Shown here one piece after another: positions 36,157-43,787 of a stretch of 64,000 nucleotides of DNA (position 1 is its first letter; every line of letters begins with the position of its first letter). Made by a program: the position numbers and the translations under genes. This DNA is from Bacteroidales bacterium. GTDB taxonomy: Bacteria; Bacteroidota; Bacteroidia; Bacteroidales; UBA932. Under the pieces are notes generated by a model. The model ran no database searches, was not told where the DNA came from, and saw only the letters and a list, made by a program, of their open reading frames with translations. Where the stretch lies: NCBI GenBank assembly GCA_012839605.1, contig DUNA01000031.1, forward strand, positions 1-64,000, written 5' to 3'.

Positions 36157-37590
36157 ATGAGTCTGATTACATCCATTTCAGGAATAAGGGGTACTATCGG
36201 CGGAAAGCCGGGCGTATCCCTTTCTCCTTTAGATATAGTACGTTTTACTTCTGCTTATGCACGACTGATAACCGAACAAAGCAAAAAGTCAATACGTACC
36301 GTTGTGGTGGGACGCGACGCACGCCTGTCCGGTGAAATGGTCAGGCAGATGGTATGCGGCACCTTACAGGCCTGTGGCATGGATGTAATAGATATTGGAT
36401 TGGCCGCTACACCCACTACACAAATGGCTGTACTTTCCTTACAAGCCTGCGGTGGAATTGTCATAACGGCCAGCCACAACCCAAAAGAGTGGAACGCACT
36501 GAAGTTGCTCAACAACAAAGGAGAGTTTCTCAACGCCCGACAAGGGGAGGAAATTCTTGAAATTATTGAAAAAGAGGCTTTTGAATACGTTCCTGTAGAA
36601 AAACTGGGTACGTACGACGTCCTCGACTTTACAGATCAACACATAGAAGCTGTCGTAAACCATCCACTGGTCAATAAAAAGGCTATTGCACAAGCCGGTT
36701 ACAGCGTTGTGGTGGACGGCATCAATTCAGTTGGCGGCGTAGTCATACCCAAGTTGCTGGAGGCTTTAGGTGTTGCCTGTCACAAAATCCATTGCGATCC
36801 CACCGGACGCTTTGCCCACAACCCGGAACCGTTACCGGAACATCTCACGGATTTATCAAAAACCGTTGTAGAGAAAAAAGCCGCTTTGGGCATTTCAGTA
36901 GATCCCGATGTGGACCGCTTGGCGCTCATATGCGAAGACGGCAGCCCTTTTGGAGAAGAATATACGTTGGTGGCCTGTGCTGATTACGTGTTGAATTTCT
37001 ACGCAAAGAAACATCCTGAAATCTCTTTGCATACCGTATCCAACTTGGCTTCTACACGTGCTCTTAAAGACATTACGCTTGTACACAAAGGAACGTACAC
37101 ATCATCGCCCGTTGGAGAAGCCCACGTAGTGGCGGAAATGAAACGCACAGGAAGTATTATAGGCGGAGAAGGTAACGGCGGTATAATTTTGCCTTCCTTA
37201 CATTACGGCAGAGACGCCCTTATTGGAACGGCTCTCTTCCTCTCTGCGTTGGCAGAAAAACAAGTATCGGCCGGCAAACTCAGAAGTACGTACCCCACGT
37301 ACCACATAAGCAAAAACAGAGCAGACCTTCCTGAAAATTCTTCTGTGCAAATCTTATTTGACACAATAAGAGCGGCCTTCCCCCATGCAATCGTCGATGA
37401 AAGAGACGGTTTACGTCTGGATTTTGAAGAAGAAAAACAATGGGTAAGCTTGCGTACATCAAATACAGAACCCATCATGCGCGTCTATAGTGAAGCGCCC
37501 ACAGCTGCAGTTGCAGATGCATTGGCTCAAAAAGTTTTGACGTACCTAAAAAAATGTATACCTTTGCAGCCCGATAAAACGAAAGATTAA
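36157..37590 (+). CDS. glmM: Phosphoglucosamine mutase
   Basis: A 477-residue alpha-D-phosphohexomutase that converts glucosamine-6-phosphate to glucosamine-1-phosphate for UDP-GlcNAc. The phosphoserine loop is VITASHNPKEWNALK, the Mg2+ loop is SVDPDVDRLAL, the sugar-specificity loop is IGGEGNGGIILPSLHYGRD and the phosphate-binding end is RTSNTEPIMRVYSEA. A phosphomannomutase role cannot be fully excluded. It begins 3 nt after atpK, so it may be carried on the V-ATPase transcript. Confidence 0.87.
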   Translation: MSLITSISGIRGTIGGKPGVSLSPLDIVRFTSAYARLITEQSKKSIRTVVVGRDARLSGEMVRQMVCGTLQACGMDVIDIGLAATPTTQMAVLSLQACGGIVITASHNPKEWNALKLLNNKGEFLNARQGEEILEIIEKEAFEYVPVEKLGTYDVLDFTDQHIEAVVNHPLVNKKAIAQAGYSVVVDGINSVGGVVIPKLLEALGVACHKIHCDPTGRFAHNPEPLPEHLTDLSKTVVEKKAALGISVDPDVDRLALICEDGSPFGEEYTLVACADYVLNFYAKKHPEISLHTVSNLASTRALKDITLVHKGTYTSSPVGEAHVVAEMKRTGSIIGGEGNGGIILPSLHYGRDALIGTALFLSALAEKQVSAGKLRSTYPTYHISKNRADLPENSSVQILFDTIRAAFPHAIVDERDGLRLDFEEEKQWVSLRTSNTEPIMRVYSEAPTAAVADALAQKVLTYLKKCIPLQPDKTKD

Positions 37591-37603
37591 AAAACACAAT
37601 ACA

Positions 37604-37855
37604 ATGAAACAAGGAATACACCCGGAGAACTACAGACTGGTCGCATTCAAAGATATGTCCAATGATCATACGTTCATTACCCGCTCCTGTGTGAATACGA
37701 AAGAAAACATCACTATTGACGGAGTAGAATATCCTTTATACAAGCTGGAAATTTCCAATACTTCGCATCCCTTCTATACAGGTAAGATGAAGCTTGTAGA
37801 CACGGCCGGACGTGTAGATAAATTTAGGAGCCGTTACGGTGAAAGAAAAAAATAA
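37604..37855 (+). CDS. rpmE2: Ribosomal protein L31 type B
   Basis: 83 residues (MKQGIHPENYRLVAFKDMSNDHTFITRSCVN...). The zinc-binding CxxC of L31 type A is missing, and the length fits the zinc-independent type B. The end overlaps the only in-frame start of mnmD by 17 nt, and a strong intrinsic-terminator hairpin follows 19 nt after the stop codon. By contrast L32 in this window keeps its zinc cysteines. Confidence 0.94.
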   Translation: MKQGIHPENYRLVAFKDMSNDHTFITRSCVNTKENITIDGVEYPLYKLEISNTSHPFYTGKMKLVDTAGRVDKFRSRYGERKK

Positions 37856-38633
37856 CGGAACTAAAAATGCATCTAAAAGCTGTCCCCAAAAGGACAGCTT
37901 TTTTGCTGTAGAGACTACGGCAGACGGTTCCCCAACAGTAAGGGGACCTTTGGGTGAAACATACCATTCTTTACACGGTGCCCTTCTGGAATCTGCATAC
38001 GTATATAGAGATTCCGGGCTGCGCTATTTCATTGATCAACATGCACCTTCCGGTACGCTCCCTTCTTCCATACATATATTGGAGGCAGGATTGGGAACGG
38101 GGCTGAATGCATTGCTTGCATATCAAACAGTTAGGGATGCCACCCCTCCTATTCATTTGTTTTATAGTGCCATTGAAAAATATCCGTTGCCAAAAGCTGT
38201 GACGGACCCATTGGAATACACTCCCCATGCACGGGAGAAAGAAGTATTGGAAACCATCCATTCTTGTCCATGGGATATTCCGTTTGCTGTAGACGATCGT
38301 TTTACGATCCTAAAACACCGGACGGATATACTGGATTACGCCCTGCACTCCGGCAATCCGCGCGCCGGTGTACCTGAAAAAATTCATGTGGTATATTACG
38401 ATTTGTTTTCTCCGGCTGTACAGCGGGAATTGTGGACAGAAGAAGTATTGCTTGGGATTGTTCCCCACCTGGAAACAGGGGCCGTACTTACGACGTACAG
38501 TTGTACCGGGTTTTTCAGACGTTTGTTGGAGAAGTTGGGTTTTATAACAGAACGGCTCCCGGGACCGGGCACCAAACGCCAAATCCTGAGAGCCGTTTAC
38601 CAAGAACCGTATGGTAGCGGTTCCGTTACCTAG
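37839..38633 (+). CDS. mnmD: tRNA 5-methylaminomethyl-2-thiouridine methyltransferase, MnmD type
   Basis: 264 residues from a GTG inside the L31 gene; no other in-frame ATG/GTG/TTG precedes the conserved region. It is the DUF752 methyltransferase half of MnmC, without the oxidase half, and would finish mnm5s2U34 on tRNAs using S-adenosylmethionine. Motifs are TADGSPTV, YHSLHGALLESAYVY, EAGLGTGLNALL, VYYDLFSPAVQRELW and TTYSCTGFFRRLLEKLGF. The first about 25 codons (KSCPQKDSFF) are encoded by a terminator hairpin, so the N-terminus is uncertain. Confidence 0.85.
   Translation: MKEKNNGTKNASKSCPQKDSFFAVETTADGSPTVRGPLGETYHSLHGALLESAYVYRDSGLRYFIDQHAPSGTLPSSIHILEAGLGTGLNALLAYQTVRDATPPIHLFYSAIEKYPLPKAVTDPLEYTPHAREKEVLETIHSCPWDIPFAVDDRFTILKHRTDILDYALHSGNPRAGVPEKIHVVYYDLFSPAVQRELWTEEVLLGIVPHLETGAVLTTYSCTGFFRRLLEKLGFITERLPGPGTKRQILRAVYQEPYGSGSVT
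37875..37904 (+). terminator. Perfect 11-bp terminator hairpin after rpmE2, inside the mnmD frame
   Basis: AAAAGCTGTCC and GGACAGCTTTT pair over 11 bp around CCAAAA, with two more T residues following, so the 3' arm ends in a run of six T. It is a textbook intrinsic terminator 19 nt after the rpmE2 stop, yet it lies within the start of mnmD, so mnmD needs read-through or a start downstream. Confidence 0.85.
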
Positions 38634-39205
38634 TAGTTTTCTTTCTTTTCTTCAAAGTATGCTTTGGAATGCAAACAGGCAGGACACAATTCCGGAGCCG
38701 TTTTTCCTTGTGTAATGTAGCCGCAATTCCTGCATTGCCAGAAAATTTCGTCTTCTCTATTAAAGAATTTTCCGGCCTCTACGCGAGCCAGCAATTGGCG
38801 GTAGCGTCTTTCGTGCTCTACCTCTACAGATGCAATGGCCAAGAACGCAGCGGCTATTTTTGGGAAACCCTCTTCCGCAGCTGTTTTGGCAAATGCCGGA
38901 TACAATTCTGAATGCTCTTCCAATTCTCCTTCGGCAGCAGCCAATAAGTTCTCTGCCGTTGTTCCAATAACACCGGCCGGATAAGCAGCTGTAATCTCTA
39001 CCATGCCTCCTTCCAAAAATTTAAAGAACCGTTTGGCGTGTTCTTTCTCTTGGTGCGCTGTTTCTTCAAAAACAGCGGCTATCTGCTGATATCCTTCTTT
39101 CTTAGCAGTAGAAGCAAAGTACATGTAGCGACTGCATGCTTGTGATTCTCCGGCAAAAGCTGCCAGCAAATTTTGTTCTGTTTTTGTTCCTTTCAAAGAT
39201 TTCAT
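38630..39205 (-). CDS. rbr: Rubrerythrin
   Basis: 191 residues: an N-terminal ferritin-like four-helix domain with a di-iron site (LLAAFAGESQACSRYMYFA, EETAHQEKEHAKRFF, AAAEGELEEHSELYPAFAKTAAEEGF, VEVEHERRYRQLLA) and a C-terminal rubredoxin-type domain (FWQCRNCGYITQGKTAPELCPACLHS). It reduces hydrogen peroxide in anaerobes. Length is normal. It is convergent with mnmD (4-nt overlap) and lies just downstream of the tRNA-Arg gene. Confidence 0.96.
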   Translation of the reverse strand: MKSLKGTKTEQNLLAAFAGESQACSRYMYFASTAKKEGYQQIAAVFEETAHQEKEHAKRFFKFLEGGMVEITAAYPAGVIGTTAENLLAAAEGELEEHSELYPAFAKTAAEEGFPKIAAAFLAIASVEVEHERRYRQLLARVEAGKFFNREDEIFWQCRNCGYITQGKTAPELCPACLHSKAYFEEKKENY

Positions 39206-39233
39206 AATGTATTTTGTATATGTGTTGTTGGAG

Positions 39234-39305
39234 TAGCCCCACCAGGACTCGAACCTGGATCTGAAGTTTAGGAAACTTCCGTTCTATCCCTTGAACTATA
39301 GGGCT
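39234..39305 (-). tRNA. tRNA-Arg(CCT)
   Basis: A full cloverleaf folds on the minus strand: acceptor AGCCCTA/TGGGGCT (one G-U), D stem GTTC/GAAC, anticodon stem GAAGT/ACTTC with loop TTCCTAA (anticodon CCT), T arm CCAGG-TTCGAGT-CCTGG and discriminator A. It is 72 nt and the CCA end is not encoded. It reads AGG codons. It sits between rpmF and rubrerythrin on the same strand. Confidence 0.95.
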
Positions 39306-39321
39306 TTGCCTTTATCTAACG

Positions 39322-39504
39322 TCAGACAATGGTTTTTTCAATAATTTGTCTGCCGCGGTAGAATCCGCACTCGGGACACACCCTGTGGTACATAACCGTT
39401 GCACCGCAATTGGAACAAGTAGCCAAGGTGGGTGTTTTTAATTTATAATGCGTTCTGCGTTTGTTTCTTCTTTGTTTAGAAATCTTGTTTTTTGGATGTG
39501 CCAT
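39322..39504 (-). CDS. rpmF: Ribosomal protein L32
   Basis: 60 residues with the expected basic N-terminus (MAHPKNKISKQRRNKRRTHYKLKTP) and a zinc ribbon with two pairs of cysteines (CSNCGATVMYHRVCPEC). It follows DUF177 by 20 nt, the usual DUF177-rpmF pairing. Confidence 0.97.
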   Translation of the reverse strand: MAHPKNKISKQRRNKRRTHYKLKTPTLATCSNCGATVMYHRVCPECGFYRGRQIIEKTIV

Positions 39505-39524
39505 ATCTTTATCTCCTGATTATA

Positions 39525-40016
39525 TTATTTTTTTATCAAATCTTTCAGCCCGCTAAAAGCAGTATTTGTTGTTCTTTCACTTTCTTCCTGCTCCTTCCAT
39601 AGGGCAGGTACTTCTTGACTGCATATTTCTTCTGAAGGGTGTACACGTCTGATGGGCAACGCCAAACACACATGGTCGTATACGTATTGCGTCAAGTCAA
39701 TCCTTCCGGTAGGTTCGTGCGTACATTCTTCTATTTCTTCAAGGTCTAAAGCGCCTTTATAAAAAACAGGAACTGTCAGATTGCCTAGACAACGATCACA
39801 CAAAAGTACAACTTCTCCTGTGATTTGTACGGAAACGAAGGGTGTATCTTCTACCGTTTTGTTTACTTCTACATCTGTAGTTAGATTTGCCTGCAGTATT
39901 TCCGCGTTTTCAAACGTTTGGAAAAAACCATCGGTCACCTGAAACGTAAAGTTATGTATTCCTTTGGGTAAGGACTTTGTTTCTATGACCGGTCTGCTAT
40001 GTGCTTTCTGTTTCAT
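39525..40016 (-). CDS. DUF177 (YceD-like) protein
   Basis: A 163-residue protein of the YceD/DUF177 family. A beta-rich N-terminal region leads to the paired cysteines LLCDRCLGNLTVPV, then an acidic DLEEIEECTHEPTGRIDLTQYVYDHVCLALPIRRVHP and a second cysteine in EEICSQEV. The family is linked to 23S rRNA accumulation and ribosome assembly, which fits the rpmF neighbour. The reaction is unknown. A -7 element lies 20 nt upstream. Confidence 0.88.
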   Translation of the reverse strand: MKQKAHSRPVIETKSLPKGIHNFTFQVTDGFFQTFENAEILQANLTTDVEVNKTVEDTPFVSVQITGEVVLLCDRCLGNLTVPVFYKGALDLEEIEECTHEPTGRIDLTQYVYDHVCLALPIRRVHPSEEICSQEVPALWKEQEESERTTNTAFSGLKDLIKK

Positions 40017-40036
40017 CTACCCACAAAATGAGCCGA

Positions 40037-40044
40037 CAAAGTTA
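40037..40044 (-). promoter_or_regulatory. Predicted -7 element TAACTTTG for DUF177-rpmF
   Basis: Exact TAnnTTTG on the minus strand, 20 nt before the DUF177 ATG and divergent from the guaA element. Confidence 0.6.
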
Positions 40045-40076
40045 AACAAATATTTTAAATAATCGTTGTTTTATTA

Positions 40077-40084
40077 TACTTTTG
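40077..40084 (+). promoter_or_regulatory. Predicted -7 element TACTTTTG for guaA
   Basis: Exact TAnnTTTG, 24 nt before the chosen ATG. It includes the TTG that the ORF track used as start, which is why that start was rejected. Confidence 0.65.
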
Positions 40085-40108
40085 CACATCCTTCCAACCT
40101 GTCTACCT

Positions 40109-41344
40109 ATGCACGAAACAATCCTCATCATTGACTTTGGCTCACCATATTCTCAGCTAATTGGCAGAAGATTGCGTGAGATAAACGTGTATTGTGAAGT
40201 ACATCCGTATACGCACATCCCCACCCTGCACGACCGGGTGAAAGGTATGGTGTTGTCCGGTGATTCCAAGCCTTTCAACCTGAAAGAACTTGAACAGCGT
40301 GTTCCCGTATTTCACGTTGCTCCGGAAGAGGGAACTCCCGATGCGTCGCAGCTTGCCCATTTTGCCAAGGAAGTATGCGGTTGCAGCGGAGACTGGACTC
40401 CGGGTAATTACATAGCGTCTACCGTTTCTCAGTTGAGAGGACAAATTGGAGAAGAGCACGTCATCATGGCCATTTCAGGTGGCGTAGACAGCACGGTGGC
40501 TGCCGTTCTCCTGCACAAAGCCATTGGGAAACAACTCCACTGTATTTTTGTAGACAACGGACTGTTGCGGGAAGAGGAATTCGCCTCTGTTTTGGAAAAG
40601 TATCGGGACATGGGCTTGGAAGTGGAAGGCATTGACGCCTCGGCCCGTTTTTTTAAAGCACTCCAAGGAATTACAGATCCGGAAGCCAAACGGAAGGCTA
40701 TAGGAGGTACGTTTATTGATGTGTTTGCGGAAGGAGCCAAAAGCATTCAAAACGCTACGTGGCTGGCACAAGGCACCATCTATCCGGATGTTATAGAATC
40801 TGTGGTTGTTCCGGGAGGAAAAACGGCCGTAAAATCCCACCACAACGTGGGAGGATTGCCGGATTACGTACCGCTCAAAATAGTAGAACCGCTACGCATG
40901 CTCTTTAAAGATGAAGTGCGGCGTATAGGACTGGCCTTGGGCATTGAAGAATCTATGATTTCCAGGCACCCTTTCCCGGGACCCGGCTTGGGGATACGAA
41001 TCTTGGGAGAAGTCACCCCGGAAAAAGCAGCCATCTTAAGGCAGGCAGATGGCCTTTTTATACGGTTGCTCCGCCAACACGGGCTTTACCACAAAGTCTG
41101 GCAAGCCGGAGCCGTGCTGCTGCCGGTAAAAAGTGTAGGAGTCACGGACAACAAACGTACGTATGCATATACGCTGGCACTACGTGCCGTAACGTCTGTA
41201 GACGGCATGACGGCAGATTGGGTACATCTTCCGTACGATTTTTTAATGGATGTGTCCCATCAAATTATGGAACACGTACCGGCTATCAACCGCGTTGTAT
41301 ACGATATTTCCTCCAAGCCTCCCGCAACTATTGAGTGGGAATAA
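40109..41344 (+). CDS. guaA: GMP synthetase with deleted glutaminase core
   Basis: 411 residues against about 505-525 for a normal GuaA. The ATP-pyrophosphatase domain is intact: PP-loop AISGGVDST (about 121-129), [25 protein letters not shown] and the dimerisation end [15 protein letters not shown]...[14 protein letters not shown]. The N-terminal amidotransferase keeps its first strand ([22 protein letters not shown]) and its end (EVCGCSGDW) but lacks about 95 residues between. The nucleophile loop GICYG and the His-Glu site are gone ([14 protein letters not shown] at the join). It should aminate XMP with free ammonia or with ammonia from another protein. No frameshift or stop is present. 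Confidence 0.9.
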   Translation: MHETILIIDFGSPYSQLIGRRLREINVYCEVHPYTHIPTLHDRVKGMVLSGDSKPFNLKELEQRVPVFHVAPEEGTPDASQLAHFAKEVCGCSGDWTPGNYIASTVSQLRGQIGEEHVIMAISGGVDSTVAAVLLHKAIGKQLHCIFVDNGLLREEEFASVLEKYRDMGLEVEGIDASARFFKALQGITDPEAKRKAIGGTFIDVFAEGAKSIQNATWLAQGTIYPDVIESVVVPGGKTAVKSHHNVGGLPDYVPLKIVEPLRMLFKDEVRRIGLALGIEESMISRHPFPGPGLGIRILGEVTPEKAAILRQADGLFIRLLRQHGLYHKVWQAGAVLLPVKSVGVTDNKRTYAYTLALRAVTSVDGMTADWVHLPYDFLMDVSHQIMEHVPAINRVVYDISSKPPATIEWE

Positions 41345-41849
41345 CACGCGCCAACGTTTCTTGAAGCACCCGCTCGTCTTTTTCACTAAAGGCCATCAAC
41401 ACGACCTTTTGGATGGAATCGTCGGATTTCAAAAACTCGGCAATCGTTTGAACGGCGATGGCAGATGCTTCCTCAATGGGATAGCCGTACACTCCGGTAC
41501 TAATGGAAGGGAAAGCCAGCGTTTTGACACCGTGCTCTACGGCCAGCTTCAAGCTGTTCAAATAGCAGGAAGCCAAAAGCCGAGGTTCCCCTGCCCTTCC
41601 TCCTCGCCAAACAGGCCCTACCGTATGAATAACATGCCGAGCCGGCAGGTTGTAGCCTTTCGTGATTTTTGCTTCTCCCACAGGACATCCGCCCAAGGTG
41701 CGGCACTCTTCCAACAAAGCGGGACCGGCCGCTCTGTGAATGGCTCCGTCTACGCCTCCGCCTCCCAACAGCGTTGTGTTGGCTGCATTGACAACGGCAT
41801 CTACCGATAAGGTGGTGATATCACCTTGAACAACAGCTATTCTTTTCAT
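41328..41849 (-). CDS. Macrodomain protein, MacroD/YmdB type
   Basis: A 173-residue single macrodomain with [62 protein letters not shown] and [16 protein letters not shown]. These are the ligand loops of enzymes that remove ADP-ribose from proteins or deacetylate O-acetyl-ADP-ribose. It overlaps the uracil-DNA glycosylase gene by 4 nt and is convergent with guaA (17-nt overlap). Confidence 0.92.
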   Translation of the reverse strand: MKRIAVVQGDITTLSVDAVVNAANTTLLGGGGVDGAIHRAAGPALLEECRTLGGCPVGEAKITKGYNLPARHVIHTVGPVWRGGRAGEPRLLASCYLNSLKLAVEHGVKTLAFPSISTGVYGYPIEEASAIAVQTIAEFLKSDDSIQKVVLMAFSEKDERVLQETLARVIPTQ

Positions 41850-42424
41850 AATACTTCTTCAAACAATTGTTTATAAAAAAGGGCCTTCTTCTCCAGGCTC
41901 ATAGGATAAGCTCTTGAAGTGGAAGGCATCCTGTGGAGCTTCATTTTTCTTGTTCCGTAATCAAAAGGTACAAAGCCGCCTACTTTGGGAAGATCCGGCG
42001 TTTGTCCAAAGACGGGAGAAGCCAATACGTCCAAAAGAATTTCAGCCGCCTTTTGTCCCGTTACGGCCACGTGGGCACACGTTGAAATGCGGGAAAGGAT
42101 CCCTGCCAAATCCACCGGCTCCAATACACGCAAATATTTATCAGATGCGTTTCCTTTTTCTCTGATAACCCGGTGCGCCGTATCATACAGTGCTATGCCT
42201 TTTTCCTTGCAAAACGCTTTGATGCCTTCCTTGTCAAACGATTTTTCTCTTACAAAATGGGCTTTGTCGTTAAAAAACACATGCCCGATAATACGCCACA
42301 TATCGTTCTGAAAGTTGGGGTAATAAAATTCCATAGACCAGCGGGCGGCAGGCGGAGGAAAACTACCCATCATGAGAAGACGAGCTCCATCGGGTAGAAA
42401 GGGTTCCATAGGATGTGTTTCCAT
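41846..42424 (-). CDS. Uracil-DNA glycosylase superfamily protein
   Basis: 192 residues with [32 protein letters not shown] near the N-terminus and a later [19 protein letters not shown], the pattern of Mug/SMUG-like glycosylases. These excise uracil or related bases from DNA. The exact subfamily was not determined. A start at the second Met (MEPFLPDG) is possible. It is paired with the macrodomain gene, a potential DNA-damage/ADP-ribose pair. Confidence 0.78.
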   Translation of the reverse strand: METHPMEPFLPDGARLLMMGSFPPPAARWSMEFYYPNFQNDMWRIIGHVFFNDKAHFVREKSFDKEGIKAFCKEKGIALYDTAHRVIREKGNASDKYLRVLEPVDLAGILSRISTCAHVAVTGQKAAEILLDVLASPVFGQTPDLPKVGGFVPFDYGTRKMKLHRMPSTSRAYPMSLEKKALFYKQLFEEVL

Positions 42425-42440
42425 ACAGTACGATTTTTCT

Positions 42441-42448
42441 TAACTTTG
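42441..42448 (+). promoter_or_regulatory. Predicted -7 element TAACTTTG for the FMN reductase gene
   Basis: Exact TAnnTTTG, 23 nt before the ATG. Confidence 0.6.
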
Positions 42449-42471
42449 CTTTTTAAAAATAAAGGAACTTT

Positions 42472-43041
42472 ATGAATAAAGCAATAGTTAAAAACATAGC
42501 TGTCTTGGTAGGAAGTCTTAGAAAAGAATCCTTCAGCCGGAAAATGGCAGAAGCCATGAAAGCATTTGCCCCGGAGACATGGAATATCCAAATTGTTGAA
42601 ATAGGAAATTTGCCATTATATAATGAAGACCTGGAAGGAAATGATGTGCAGGCTCCTTCTTCCTGGGTCGCTTTCAGAGAGCAAATAGAAAAAGCACATG
42701 CAGTACTTATTGTCACACCCGAATACAACCGTTCCACTTCTGCAGCCCTTAAAAACGCCATTGACGTAGGATCACGTCCCTACACCAAAAACGTATGGAG
42801 CAACAAACCGGCTGCCGTTGTATCTGTTTCTCCGGGAGCCATAGGAGGCTTTGGGGCCCACCACCACTTGAGGCAGTCCTTGGTGTGTCTGAACACACCT
42901 GTACTTCCGGCACCGGAAATGTACATTGGAAACGTACACAAATTGTTTGACAAAAACGGAAAACTTCTTGAGGATTCAGGAATAGATACCCTTCTAAGCC
43001 GCTTTTTCCGTTCCTTTGAACGTTGGATAGGAAGATTTTAA
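42472..43041 (+). CDS. NADPH-dependent FMN reductase family protein
   Basis: A 189-residue flavodoxin-like oxidoreductase. The FMN phosphate loop is AVLVGSLRKESFSRKMAEAM, with LPLYNEDLEG, the signature VTPEYNRSTSAALKNAIDVGSRP and VSVSPGAIGGFGAHHHLRQSL. Such enzymes reduce FMN, azo dyes, quinones or chromate; the natural substrate is unknown. AAAGGAA before the ATG is one of the few Shine-Dalgarno-like sites here. The gene is convergent with the patatin gene. Confidence 0.9.
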   Translation: MNKAIVKNIAVLVGSLRKESFSRKMAEAMKAFAPETWNIQIVEIGNLPLYNEDLEGNDVQAPSSWVAFREQIEKAHAVLIVTPEYNRSTSAALKNAIDVGSRPYTKNVWSNKPAAVVSVSPGAIGGFGAHHHLRQSLVCLNTPVLPAPEMYIGNVHKLFDKNGKLLEDSGIDTLLSRFFRSFERWIGRF

Positions 43042-43787
43042 AATACAGTATTGTACCCCAGCTCGTACATTTCGTCTTTATACTTTAAGTCAAAGGTGTT
43101 AAACTTGGCCATCTTCTTATCTTCTATCACCAGATCTGCCTGTTGCAGGTCTGCTCTTGCTCCTGCACGAAACAGCATAGAAATACTGCGATCCGCTATG
43201 TAACGGATAGATTTGTTATAGGCAAGATCTGTTTCCGGTGCCGGAAACAGATTGATGGCGTATACGTTTTTACAGTAATCGCGGATGGGGATTACCGGTA
43301 CGTTACGCACAACACCGCCGTCTACGTAATGCTTTCCCTCTATTTCAACAGGAGGGAAAAGTACGGGAATACTGCACGAAGCCAATACGGCATCGGCAAG
43401 CGGTCCGCTATCAAACACTACTTCTTTGGCTGTTTCCAGGCAAGTAGTTACAATTTTCACAGGCACCTGCAACTCTTCAAAAGTATGCACCCGGAACGTT
43501 TCTTCAAAGATTTTATGTATCGGTTGAGAATCTATCAAGTATTCTTTGGAAAGTCGGTGTCCAAAAAAATCTTTCACTGTCAGGTGTTCAAATGCCTGTA
43601 GCATTTCTTCAATGGTAAATCCTTGACCATAATACGCTGCTACAATGGAACCTACACTCGTTCCCGAAACCATTTCAGGAATATGCCCCATTTCCATCAA
43701 ACGCTTTAATACGCCAAGGTGGTAATAGCCTTTGGCACCGCCGCCACCAAAAGCTATTCCTAATTGATGTGTTCGTTTTCTTTTCAT
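43038..43787 (-). CDS. Patatin-like phospholipase
   Basis: A 249-residue acyl hydrolase with a Ser-Asp dyad. The oxyanion hole is IAFGGGGAKGYYHLGVLKRL, the nucleophile elbow is SGTSVGSIVA and the aspartate is in YVDGGVVRNVPV. It resembles RssA/YchK-type cytoplasmic patatins and has no signal peptide. It is the last gene of a five-gene operon and overlaps the outer-membrane barrel gene by 4 nt. Substrate unknown. Confidence 0.92.
   Translation of the reverse strand: MKRKRTHQLGIAFGGGGAKGYYHLGVLKRLMEMGHIPEMVSGTSVGSIVAAYYGQGFTIEEMLQAFEHLTVKDFFGHRLSKEYLIDSQPIHKIFEETFRVHTFEELQVPVKIVTTCLETAKEVVFDSGPLADAVLASCSIPVLFPPVEIEGKHYVDGGVVRNVPVIPIRDYCKNVYAINLFPAPETDLAYNKSIRYIADRSISMLFRAGARADLQQADLVIEDKKMAKFNTFDLKYKDEMYELGYNTVF

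Noticed and set aside
40082-40108. ORF-track start of guaA at TTG 40082
   Set aside because: The TTG is part of the -7 element TACTTTTG, and the conserved N-terminus begins at the ATG at 40109.
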